Shown: positions 22,101-34,100 of the stretch, one piece after another | How the letters are laid out: each line of letters starts with the position of its first letter | Position numbering within the stretch: position 1 is the stretch's first letter | Assembly: GCA_050084985.1 (NCBI GenBank) | Contig: JBITNC010000002.1 | Location: forward strand, 17,670,001 to 17,734,000 | Direction of reading: 5' to 3' | Length of the DNA stretch: 64,000 nucleotides | DNA from: Nageia nagi | Taxonomy: Eukaryota; Pinophyta | Notes under the pieces: model-generated | What the model saw: the letters and a program-made list of their open reading frames with translations, nothing else | Database searches by the model: none | What the model was told of the DNA's origin: nothing | Position numbers and translations under genes: made by a program

Positions 22101-25100
22101 TTTTGTTAAGTGTGAGAATTTGTCAAACTACTATGAATCTCAATCGATTGCAAGTAAGGCATATTCTTACATACATTTAAGAAAGCAAAACCTAGAGAAT
22201 ATTACATGGATGTCAAAAGATCATTGAACCTTTTTTAAGCCTTTCTAAGGTCTTTTTTTGTTTTCATTAAGTCCAAACCATAGGGGACAACTGGTCATCC
22301 CCTAGTCGTCCCTCTCATCCAAGGGATGGGTGGTCGTCCCCTTCATCCAAGGGATGGCTAGTCATCCCCCTCATCCAGGGGATGGCTAGTCGTCCCCCTT
22401 TCACCAAGATGTTTCGGAAACATTCTCACTTTCTCCTCAGCCATCCTAAGTACAGTTAAGAGACATATCCTTGTTTGGGGACATCATTGGAAATGTTTCC
22501 TATGGAGTTTCCTTGTACTCGAAAGTTGTATAAGAGGATATAACCATTTTAGGGGGGAAAACATGTATCCTATGTAACTTGCTTCACTTAATGTAAGTTA
22601 CAAAATCATTGCTAAGGCCCTAGCCTTAAAGCTTCAGCCTATTCTCTCTCAAATCATTCAATCAAGGTAGATTTATTTTGAATAATGTAATTGCAATCCG
22701 GGAGGGAATGGAATGGGCCAAAACTTCTCAGCAAGAAATGCTTTTCATCAAAAGTGACTTTGAAAAAACATGTTATATAGTTGAATGTTATTTCATTCTC
22801 ACCATCCTTCAAGCTCTTGAGTTTGGCCCCAACCTCATTCAATTTGTTAATATGCTCTTTCAAGATGCTTTTGTTGTTCTTACCTTGAATAATTGTCAAT
22901 CTAAAGTTGTGGGCCTAATTTCACATCAATGAGGCAAGAATGTCCTCTAGCCCTTTCTCTTTTCTTTCTTGGTGCAAAGGCTTTTGGCTACCTATTGTCT
23001 TGAAGAGTTGTTCAAGAGTCCATCTAGGGTATTGTTCTTCCACACTCTTCTTCTCAATTGATCAATGGCCATTTCGTTGATGACTCTTTTTTGACAATTC
23101 TTGAGGATGAGCAATATGTTGTTCTGCTCTAAAATGTTTGGAAACTTTGTGCTCCACTTCTGGCCCCAACATTTAATGGAGAAAGACCTTTTGTTTTTGT
23201 CAATCTATGGGACCCCTTCTGAATTGGTTAGCCCAACATCAATGGCATTAGATCCAACCAATTGAGACATTTAAATTTCTTGGCATTCCATTTGCCTTCC
23301 ATGGATCTTTTGCTCAAATGTGGAATTATGTGGTGCAAAAGGTTGAACAAATGCAATTATATTGGATCACCAAAAAGCTCTCCCTTGCGGGAAAGTTTCA
23401 GGTATGTTCCAAGATTTTGACTCCCACACATGTTTATTACTTCTCTTGTTGGGCTCCATCTAATACATGTTACAAGAAGCTTGAAAAAATGTTATGTGAC
23501 TCATTGTGGGCTAGTTCTTCACGGAAAAAGGTATTTCATAGAATGGCTTGGGAATTTTGTTGCCTTCCCAAACATTTTGGTGGGATGGGTCTTTTTGATT
23601 GTCATTCACAAGGCTTAGCTCTTTGTGCCAAATGGATTATCAGAGCATTAGTTGGGCCCTAGGCTTGTAAGCTTCTCATCCGCCACTACATTTCCTTTGG
23701 CCTTCCACTTGTTTGAAAAGTTTGACGTGGGCTCACTCTACTTACCATTCTTACAACCCCTATTCAAGTCACAATTCAAGGTTCCTTTGTTATTCAAAGT
23801 ATATGGTAAGCTTGGGAAGCCATTAAACCTTGTCTTTGCTAGAAATGTCATGGTCTCAAGAAGGGAGCCTTTATTTTTTCCATGAATGTGTGGTGGTCAT
23901 TAGTAGTGACCCACCAAGGAAATTCTTTGGCTCATATCCAATGGGTTTGTGCCCAAAGATTTTACAAAAAAGAAATTGCATCCATTTCAGATTTCTTTTC
24001 CTTAGAAACCAAGGATTGGATTCCCTAGGATTCCTTTAGACAACTTCATAATGTATCACCGAAAGATAAGCTCACCTATGATGTTATTCGTATTCCCTTT
24101 TCTTTATGGCCCAAGGTAGCTAAGCGTTTCCAACGACCATGGTGGTCATATTATAGTTGGCCAAGGATCATTCTCTTACCCCAATGCAAAGCCCAATTGG
24201 GTTATTCCTGCCTTTCTCCTCATATGCTCGTGAAACCCATTCTCAATGAACGTTGGGACTTGATTGCTCCACCTTTAAGGTGAAGCCTTTGCTTTCAGAT
24301 GACATGGGCTTCCTACGCTAAGCCAAAAATAGGTTATTTTGCTTGAAGCCTTCTTTTATAGGGACTTTCATTAGGGCAATGTTTGAAATAAATTGTGTAA
24401 ATAATAATATAAACATAAAATAAGTCTACAAAAGATGACACTTATTCAAATACGATGATAAATATATGAAAAGTGTGCATCTATCTATGATAAGGCAATC
24501 CTCAAGGTATGGCAGAAGTATACAAAGGACTAGATCGGATCAGAAGCGAGCATGTGGATCTATCTATGATAAGGCAATCCTCAAGGTATGGCAGAAGTAT
24601 ACCGAGGACTAGATCGGATCAGAAGCAAGTATGCGGATGATATTCAATGGATTTGATGCATGTTCGTTGCCTCTTTTGTCTGTAGCTCTGGGTCATGAAG
24701 TATCACGGCATGGGCAACATGCGAACCTTACGGCGTTGACACCTTAAAACCTGTAGAATTAGATCGTACACAATGTATAGAATGTAATAAAAGCTCAAAG
24801 TATAATAGATCCTCAAATAGGTGGCGTCTAGAGACACCATAAGTATGATGTATGGGACAACCACATATTCAAAGAGTTTCGATCGAGATGTCAACCTCCA
24901 ACTCCTCCATTTATATCCTACAAAGACATAGAAAGGAGTGAAAGTTGACTTATAGCAATAACACAATATTTGTGATATTCAAAATACTTTAAAATATGAT
25001 GCAAAGTAAATGATATTGCATTTAATATAACACATGGCATTGCATTGTAATATCAACTTTATCTTGACGTATGTAATATTGCTTTTAGTATTTAGAGAAG

Positions 25101-28100
25101 TCTAAAATATGATTTATTAAATAAATAATAAATCAATTTTAGACATCTAAAATTTGGGTGTTGAACATCCTACCTAACACTTTTTTGATAAGCCTTAAGA
25201 TTGCCTACATGTGTTCTAGCATTGTCAAAAAGCTTAAACAACCTAGACATGGCTTGAATCCTTATTCCAACCCTATATACCTTGTCCCTTATCTTGGGTG
25301 CAAGTTTTATTAGGAGACCCTCCTGATTTCTCCGAATATTTGGTTGAAGTCTGCACTATCTTCAGAATTAGCATATTGGAAGTCACGTAACAAAATTGTT
25401 TTCTCCAACGACGATGCCTCTACGTCTTTCTCAAATTCTGACTAATATGTCGTTTTCTATGACTCTTGGTTAAAAATTTCTACACATGTGAAGAAAGTTA
25501 ACATGGAGATTAAACACCTACGCAACCTCATGGAGCACTAGGGGAATGCATCTTGCACCATCAATAGAATCACCCCCATTCCTCATCGAGAGAACGTTCA
25601 AGCTCCAGGCCCCATTGTCAAAGGAGGTCCTCTCATTCTAACAAGTTGATCTCAACCTCCCCTATTTCCTAAGAAGAAGAATACAAGTTGGGCAACCTCT
25701 TCTCATCAAGCTAGTGGTTGAGACGTTCACCCAATTGTTACAAACCCAATTGAAGTACAAGGAGATGTTCATTCGGCTACTTCTATGCCAATGATTGATT
25801 GGGGAGACCATGGCGACATTCCCACCCCCAATGACATTAATGACCCTAGTGTTAATGCATTCAGTGACCTTGGCGGCAATGGTTTTGGCAGCATCATTGA
25901 TGAGGGTCCATTCCCTCCAATGTCAGTTAGCATCACATTGATCACTATGAAGATCTATCACCCACTTCCCCTAAGGGAAATGAATGAATAATTGTATGGT
26001 CATTTGGCCCAATTTTTTATGGTGGTTGTTGATCATGAGCCTTTAACGTCTTATTTTTGTTATCCTCACCCTACGTTAGTTGGTACCACTTTGGGGTATG
26101 CTCATCTACCCACCTTTTTCTTGATGTAAACACACTTATTCTTTAATAGATTTGCTTTTTCATTCAAAAAAAAAGCTGAAATTGTTGCTCAATTTAGTTT
26201 AAGTATTTGAGTCCAAACTAACAATGAGACTCAAGCACTAGCCTTATGAGAAGCATTATAATTTCACTCATAAATTGGGATTTTTCTAGGCAGAGGGTGA
26301 TTCAATGTTAATTGTATAATAACCCAAACTAGGAAAAGCATGAATTATTCTCTTAAATTTCAGATTTGCCAAATAATGCCCTAGTTACCAATTTCATTCA
26401 CCAAGCCACTTCAAATTCATACAACTTCATGCATCAATATTTCAGATTTAAACAATTTATGCCCTAATTTCAGATCTGAAACAAATACTGAAAATGCATA
26501 AGCATAAACCACAAAGATCAGAATTAAGCATCAATCAACTTCATCCACCGTAAAAAAACAAGTATGAATATCAAATGAGTAAGTAGGGCACCCTAGAAAG
26601 TGGCTGAACCACCTAGGGGCTGAAACAAGTGTATGAAGATACTCAAAAATATGTCCTTGGCTCTCCAAGACTAGGTGAACCACTTGGAACGCTGAAGAAG
26701 GGTGAAAGATGCACCAATATGCCTCTTGAAGATGGGCGCTCCACTCCAAGACTCCTTGAATGAAGCCCTAATTGGATCCTCCAATGAATGACTTTTTTCG
26801 TCCATAAGCCCTCCAAAACCACAAGGGCTTTCATCCCCAAGGTCTCCCTTGTGAATTTTCATCCACAAGAGGGGAGAAAACAGTTGATCCAATTGCTCCT
26901 CGAAGAAGAAAAAAAGATGCTTGAATGATGATTTTCCAACTAAGGTGCTCCAAGTATAAATATGCAAATGAACATGCCTCGTAGACATGGCTGACTTTCC
27001 TTGGGAGAAAAACATAATTTCCATGGCCAATTTCTCCAGATGCTTTTGAAATCATAAAAATACAACATTTTATGGGGCGCTCCACTATGGGATTGCCAAT
27101 ATCATGTTATTACATCCAAATGACATTTGATAATGCCCCAAAATATCAAGAATACTTGTATTTTATTATTAATCACTTCTAACCATGAAAAATCACTTCT
27201 ATCTATCCTGGAAGAGGGGCGTCCCACTCCATGAATCCCAATGAATACATCGTGAAGCCAAAACGAGTGAGATACCAAAAATGGGGACATTACAAGTCTG
27301 TCCCTCCCAAAATTGCTTTGTCCTCAATGATGATCCAAGGTCCCAAATAAATCTTGAAGAAGGTCTATAATGCCGACACTACATCACTCGCAAAACCATC
27401 ATGCCAAAGCTGAACTCTTCCCCTCATGAGATTGTATCCAAATGGCTCTCAAGTGGCACCATGTTTATCATAGAATTTTAAAGGACAATAAAGACATGTT
27501 GACAACCAAGAAAAACCAAATGATGTGGGTGATTATCTCTATTGCCAAAGAGAATGATTGCAAACCATTAGAGCTATGGCAGATGTTAGAGGTGTTGTTT
27601 GGTAAAGCTTCAACATTAGAACTGATTTAAGCTAAAGATAGGTCCACTTGTTTCACCAAAAAGATTCATAGTAAATTCTCCATTTCAAAGGTCTGAAAGG
27701 TCGCATTCTCTGCCTAGCTCTTACCCATCCATGGCTGACTGGTCCCCATGATCTGATTGTCTTTTGAGGTCCATAAGCTCATTCATAACCTTGCAAAATG
27801 GGTAGAAAGAGAGTAAAATTCTTTATCTCATTGAATATTGATTAATCGTCTCTGACCCCAAGGAATATTGTTTTAAATCAATTTTGAAAAACACCATTCC
27901 ATTCATAGTTATTTTGAGAAAGCATAAAGGATATATGTATTGTAGCTAACTTTTACAGAATCGATGGACAATTTTCTTCTATAATCAGGAACAAACAAAT
28001 AACATGTAGATTCTCAATTAACTATTCGAGCTTTTTGGGTCCTGCAACAATCTCGCATTATTCTGAATGATGAATAAGCTTGACAGCTCAAAAAGCCCTT

Positions 28101-31100
28101 TGATGTTGAATGTATATGTTGGTATATACCATATAATATAACTCAATACGAACAATCTTCCATGCAGAGAAAAGTAATCATAAAAGAATAACAATAACAT
28201 GGAGCATAAGAAAGCCCAAGTTATGGCAAAAAAACTTAATGGCATGCAATAAGAAATATTAAAGATTAGCAAACTTCAATCCCAAGGTAATTTAGTATCT
28301 TACCATCTCCTGTCTCTCGTCTATAAAGCCAGAGGATTGAACTGAATGCCATAAAAAAACAAAACAAATTAATATATATGCCCCAATTGTTCCAGGACTA
28401 AATATACAATCCCTACACATGTCTAATGTTCATTTTGTTAAAAGATTCAGCAACCAAAATATAGCATAACTGAAAAGCATAATCTAAATTTTACAGGACC
28501 AGATTTCAGCTTAAAAACATAACAAAACAAGAGTTTCATGGTGTTTTATGATTTTCAGGTTGAAATCTGATCCTTAAACAAGAAAAAGTATTGAACTTTC
28601 CTTCTTATCTTTGTGGTATTTTCACAAACGACCATTTTTTTGCAAAATGAAAATGCAAAACATCATACAAGTGAACGGATATTATCCCATTCAACATACT
28701 GTAGAGAAAGAAATCAGTTTTTATTACAGAAAATAACAATAAACTTGTGTCGAGTAAATAAAAAACAATTTGATAAAATTTTCTTTTTATTCAAGACAAT
28801 TTTTTGCCATAATATTTTAAAATGGCATATCAAATATTTAGCTAAATGAAATCAAATAGGAGTTACCGGGATGCTTGTTCATAGCTGTAAAATTTCACAG
28901 CAGAATTGGGTATTATCCTAGCACAATTTGTGCCATTCCCTTTGAAAAAGCCACGTATCCCTTCTGTATTCCATATATAACGTAGTCCTTGGAGCATCCC
29001 ATTATATGTGGGATTGTGAGAGCTTTGAACCTGTAAAAAGTAAAGTCGATATAGAATTGAAGTTAGAATGGTCAAAGATTATGTATTCAGGAACAAGTAG
29101 TCAAAGGGCAAAGATTATGTATAAAAGAACAAGTAGTCAAAAGTCAAAGATTGTGTATTAAAAAACAACTAGTCCAAAAAAAATTTAAAGAGTATTTTCG
29201 GACCATCATCTATATCCAAGCATAAAGTAATGAATAACATCTTTGATATTTAATATGTCTTTGAAGAAGTTGGCCAAATTATAATTGTAAATTTCATTGA
29301 TAGAATGATTATTCAACCTATCTGTAAATTACAGACTGGTAAAGTAACAAATATTGAAAATTTAAAGGCAGAATTCCTAAAGCATAGCCCTACAGTTTTG
29401 GCTATCCATATTGCCAAACTCTTCAACCAAATAGTTATTAATGGGTTCCCATCCTCTTGGTCTTCAAATATCATTCACCTTATCCATAAATTCAAAGATC
29501 TATTGAACCCAGATAATTATAGAACTATTATGGTTGGTAATACTCTTGCAAAACTTTTTGCAACAACCTTTAATATCTTCATCTTCAATTTTACTAAGGC
29601 TAAGAAACTCCGTGCGAAAGGACAAGTTGGTTTAAGAAAAAATCACCTCACTTGTGATCATATTCTAACTCTTAGAGCTACTATTCAAGAAGCCAAAGCC
29701 AACAAACGCATAGTCTATTGTTGTTTTGTAGACTTCAAAAAGGCATTTGAAATTGTACCCAAACAATTATTGTTTCAAATGTTGAAGGATCTAGAAATTC
29801 TAGAGGAGGTTACTTCATTGGTTATGACCCTTTATGAGAAAGTTGTTGGACAAGTTCAGATTGGATCAGTCAGAACAAGAGAAGTTCATAGTACCATAGG
29901 GGTTAAACAGGGTTGTCCACTTTCACCAAAATCAGCAAAAAATTGGGATTGGCAAGACAAACGATTTTTTCTGAACCGATTCCGATTTTTTTATTTTTGC
30001 CGACATGGCAATTTTTTTTCGATTTTTGGCAATTCCCAATTCAATTTTTTGTGCTGATTTTTTCCCGATTTTTGCAAAAAAATAGGGAAAAATTTGTAGG
30101 ATTTCTAGGACACAAGCTAGGGAAGAAAAAAAGGTCAATTTTAGATTTTTTTTTTGCAAACTTTAGCTAGGAGAAGCTAAGAAAAGTTAGGAGAAACGTC
30201 ATTTGCACGATTTGAGCTAGATTCCAACACAACCACAAGTAGGGGATCCATCATATTCCCAAGAAGTAGAAGAACCAAAAAAAACCACTAACAGCGCTAA
30301 AGCAACAAAAGAGAGATTGAGAAGAGGAAAACAAAGACAATATGGACATTAGAATCTAGATAAATGTTTTGGTTCAGATTTTGTTTTGTGAACTTCGAAA
30401 TTTTTGATGTGTTTTGGTCCTTGGACATTCGATATGTAATACAAAATTGAAAACTCTACAATTTCCAATGCTAAAATATGTTTTCACTTGTGTAATGTGT
30501 TATTTGAAATGGAATGTTATCTTATTTTATATGCAATGTTCAAAGAGAGCTAAAAATGATTTGTTTCAATGTAAAATTATAAAAATTATTGGTTTTTCTT
30601 ATTACCAATTTTTGGCTGATTCTTGAAAAATCAAAATCTTCAACCAAACGATTCTGATCCGATTCTGAGTTTGACAACTTTGGGCACTCTTATTTCTCGG
30701 TAAATGTCTTACCCTATAGTTCCATTGACTAATGGACATTAATATATATTTCTATTTCTATCATTGGTTGGCATGCACAATATTTAGGCAGTTGTGCTTT
30801 CCCACAGGCTAGTAATGTGCCCACAAATTTGCTCTTCTCAAAACTTAACAATCAAGATCTCTAATTTCACACTTACATGTCATGTACATGTGCTTGCATG
30901 TCATTTCATGTGCTTGCATGTCACATGCATGTAGTTTTCTAACAAGGTATTTGTCTTGAATGTAAATTTTATGCTTGCATGTCACATGCATGTAGTTTTG
31001 TGTGCTTGCATGTCACATGTTTTATAAATAAATATTTGTCCTACATGCACAATTTTATGCTTGTAAGTTACACGTAATTATCTAACTGACATGCAATAGC

Positions 31101-34100
31101 TTATTTTCCCACAAATTGGCCAAATCAAGGACCTAACACCACTGTAATATCCCAGACAAAATGGAACAAACAAAATCCAAAATGTTAATTCTTTTTTGTT
31201 ATTTAATATTTTATGATAAGATCTATAACATAACATGATAAGATCTATAACATAACATGCATGGATAAAACCCAAAAGGTAGAATGACTCAAGCTCTTAC
31301 AACAAATCAAAATTGTTGAGCATTTCTTGGCCAAGTAGAAACATCAAATTTGGTTGTCTTCAAAATAGAAAGAAGAGCTAAAGAAAGGGGATGCCTTCAA
31401 TGGTTGTCTTCAAATGTTGAGAAGAAACATCCTCAAGCTCCAAATTGTTGCTATTAGGCAGACTTGAAAAAATAAGTACAATGTATTGAACCTCTCAATA
31501 GGTCCCAATTATTCACTTAAGCATGTGGGATAATACTAATTCTTTTTTTTTAATTGTTTCATTCTTGGGAATCGGGGTCATGGCACTCAAATTACTAATT
31601 AAGGTTTTCTTAAAAACATATAACAATTGTAAGGTCAGTTCCAACACAACAATACTTACTTGCAAGGGTTTTAACATGGATTTCTTTTCACATTAATGTT
31701 TCCTAATATTGATTTGTTCTACTCTTCCTATTAGAGAAAAGTTATCATTGTTTATACTATAATAAGAAAAAACATGGAACACACTGTCATTCTGTTGGGA
31801 AGGAAATCTTTCCTCTTACTCGACGATCACCCTTGACAATGATCAAGATAGGAAAGCAACCCAGCATTACATGAGAATGTGTTACTGAACTCCTCTTGTA
31901 AGGATCAATGGGCACACTGAAATGATTCATAAATGATTGTTCGAGCTATGTCCATGAAGTTATCGATCCTTCAAGTAAACTAGCATACCACATAGTAGCC
32001 ACGTTGTCTAGAGTATTTGGGAACATGCGGCAAGCCACATCGTCATGAAACACATCTAGTCGTCCTATGCCATCTTTGTACATGTGAATATGCTCTTTCG
32101 TCGTTACTAGTCCATCATGAATAAACTTCGGTAGGTATCTATCCAGATTCTTTGGGCATTGATGCACTTGTCCTGCTATGTTAATCAGTCTTCCACCAAC
32201 CATGTTGAAGTTGTTAGAATGTTTTGATCCTAATTTGCAAATTGAACAACTTGTGGCTGAACTGGTGGCACAATAGGTTGGGCTATTGGTTGCACAATCG
32301 GTTGTGAGATATTAGGAATAAAAACCCGTGGTGTAACAATGGCTCTTGGGGAATTACACTGCGTTGGTGAAGTAATAGACCCTTCTGAATTGAATTCAAA
32401 AACTACGCTTCTTGGAGTTTGATCTATCTCTTTATTCAACTCCCTTTCACTCGCCTCTTCTGCTGCTTTAGCCGCTCTAGCTGCCCTTGTACTATAAACA
32501 AATCTATTATCTTTTCTAGGTCCCAACTTAAAATGTTAAAGGAGGAAAATAACAACAAAAACAAAAAAGAAAATTCAAGAGACAACAATTAAGTAAAACA
32601 CAAAAACAAATCAATCCAATATAAAAAACAAAAGGCAACTAGGTCAAGGCTCAATAAACAATAATCAACCCTCCTTCTAGCACCAATATATGTTGATGCG
32701 TAGAGAAGAGGAGGCAGATAAATGTCAAATAAACAATTTAGGCCCTCCTTCTAGCACCAATTTATGTTGGGAAAAAAAAATTTCCTCTTACTCGACGATC
32801 ACCCTTAACAATGATCAATACGGGAAAGCAACCCAGCATTAGGTGTGAACACGTTACTGAACTCCTCTTGTAAGGACTAATACCCCAAGGTTTCTATAGG
32901 AAGCTTGTATCGTTAATACGAACTTGAATTGTGTAGGTCTTGTTGGGAATCAGCTGGAGTGGTGTAGTAAAGCTAGTAATTGTTAACACACATTTTTTAT
33001 AGAGACTAAGGTGTTTATTGTGTAATAGTTCAAAAGTTGCTATAATTTTAAAAAATGTAAAATAAAGAAAAGAGAAAGTGATGAGAATGTTTCAATACTT
33101 GTAAGATGACAAAGAAAAGGTCCCAATGAAGCAGTGTATAAGATTTCTTACTTCTGAATCCTTCAAGAAATCTCATGCAAAGTCTTCCAACCTAAAAATA
33201 GAATAACCTAAGTCCAATCTATTCTCAAGAGGAGCGGGGAGCAAAGATGACCATCGGTACTCTGCAAGCAAGATCAATGCAATCAAAAGGGAAACACAAC
33301 AACAAGTGTGCACAAATTTTGTTTTGAATGGGAATATCTAATTTGATGTCATAGAATGAAGAAATCCTCAGAATACGTCCACTTACTATGCAAATTATGG
33401 ATAGGCAATGATTTGGGATTGATTCAAAAACTTTATAAAAAATTTCAAAAAAAATTTCATAAAATTTGAAAAGTTTCAAAGAAAAGCATGAAAGATTCTA
33501 AATCATCCAAAAAAGCTCCAAAATGGTCAAATCCACAATCTCACAAATGACAAATCTCTTGGTTTCAAGTATTCCACCACATTGTATTAAATTTGTGCGA
33601 AAATTACAAGGATACATCACTTTGTCAATTTTCCACAAATTTGTATGAAAAACATTCTCTTCAAAAAGTGACCCTCTATGGTCTATTTATAGACTTTTGA
33701 GGTCAAATTTGAGTGTTGCCCTAATTCTTAAAAAAATCTTAAAATGCTAATTTGAATGCTAAATTGATATTACAATGTCGTTTAAGTGGATTAACAATAC
33801 TCATCCCACTAAAATATGCTAGAAATAATTTACAAAAATTGATGCCCTTTGGCACAAATTTTGAGGCATTATGCATCAATTTGGCAAAAATTCGGAGCTT
33901 CAAATCATCATTTCTGGATCCTTTTGTTAGTCTTTTAAGTTCCTTCTTTCTTTCAATCTAGATTTGCCCTTGATGTGATCATTCTAGCCAATTTTCAAAG
34001 AATTCTAGGAGAATTTTTAAAAGAAATGGATTTTTTGGTCTATTTTTTAGAAAAGATGGTGGGGTTCGAAAATTTGGAAAAATTTTAAAAAGTGGATTTG

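Larger units (their letters stand above)
18500..26174 (+). mobile_element. L1-like LINE, interrupted and degenerate
   Basis: Plus-strand non-LTR retrotransposon in carrier intron 4, antisense to the gene. An ORF1-like start (MAASHTAASTNAKA) lies at 18502. Endonuclease remnants (DDTWFTWSNF, then an LDRA segment) occur at 19890-20090. RT follows at 20728-20940 and 22590-24350, then tail sequence, ending in the poly(A) AAAAAAAAA near 26166-26174. Two interruptions, 20941-22586 and roughly 24380-25167, break the RT and downstream parts. Many stops are present. The 5' end is not defined exactly. Confidence 0.75.
29250..30830 (+). mobile_element. Second LINE fragment, interrupted
   Basis: Non-LTR RT in carrier intron 2, antisense to the gene, broken by a 756-bp insertion after the GVKQGCPLSP block. 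It differs from the L1-like copy: its RT has a DNYRTIMVGNTLAKLF block in place of NWRPI. Ends are approximate. Confidence 0.75.

Noticed and set aside
22287-22400. C-rich direct repeats as a CRISPR-like array
   Set aside because: Units are contiguous without unique spacers and lie in a plant retroelement; it is a short tandem repeat.
33410-33480. A/T-run palindromic stretch as a matrix-attachment or origin element
   Set aside because: Low-complexity sequence inside the long LTR; no further support.
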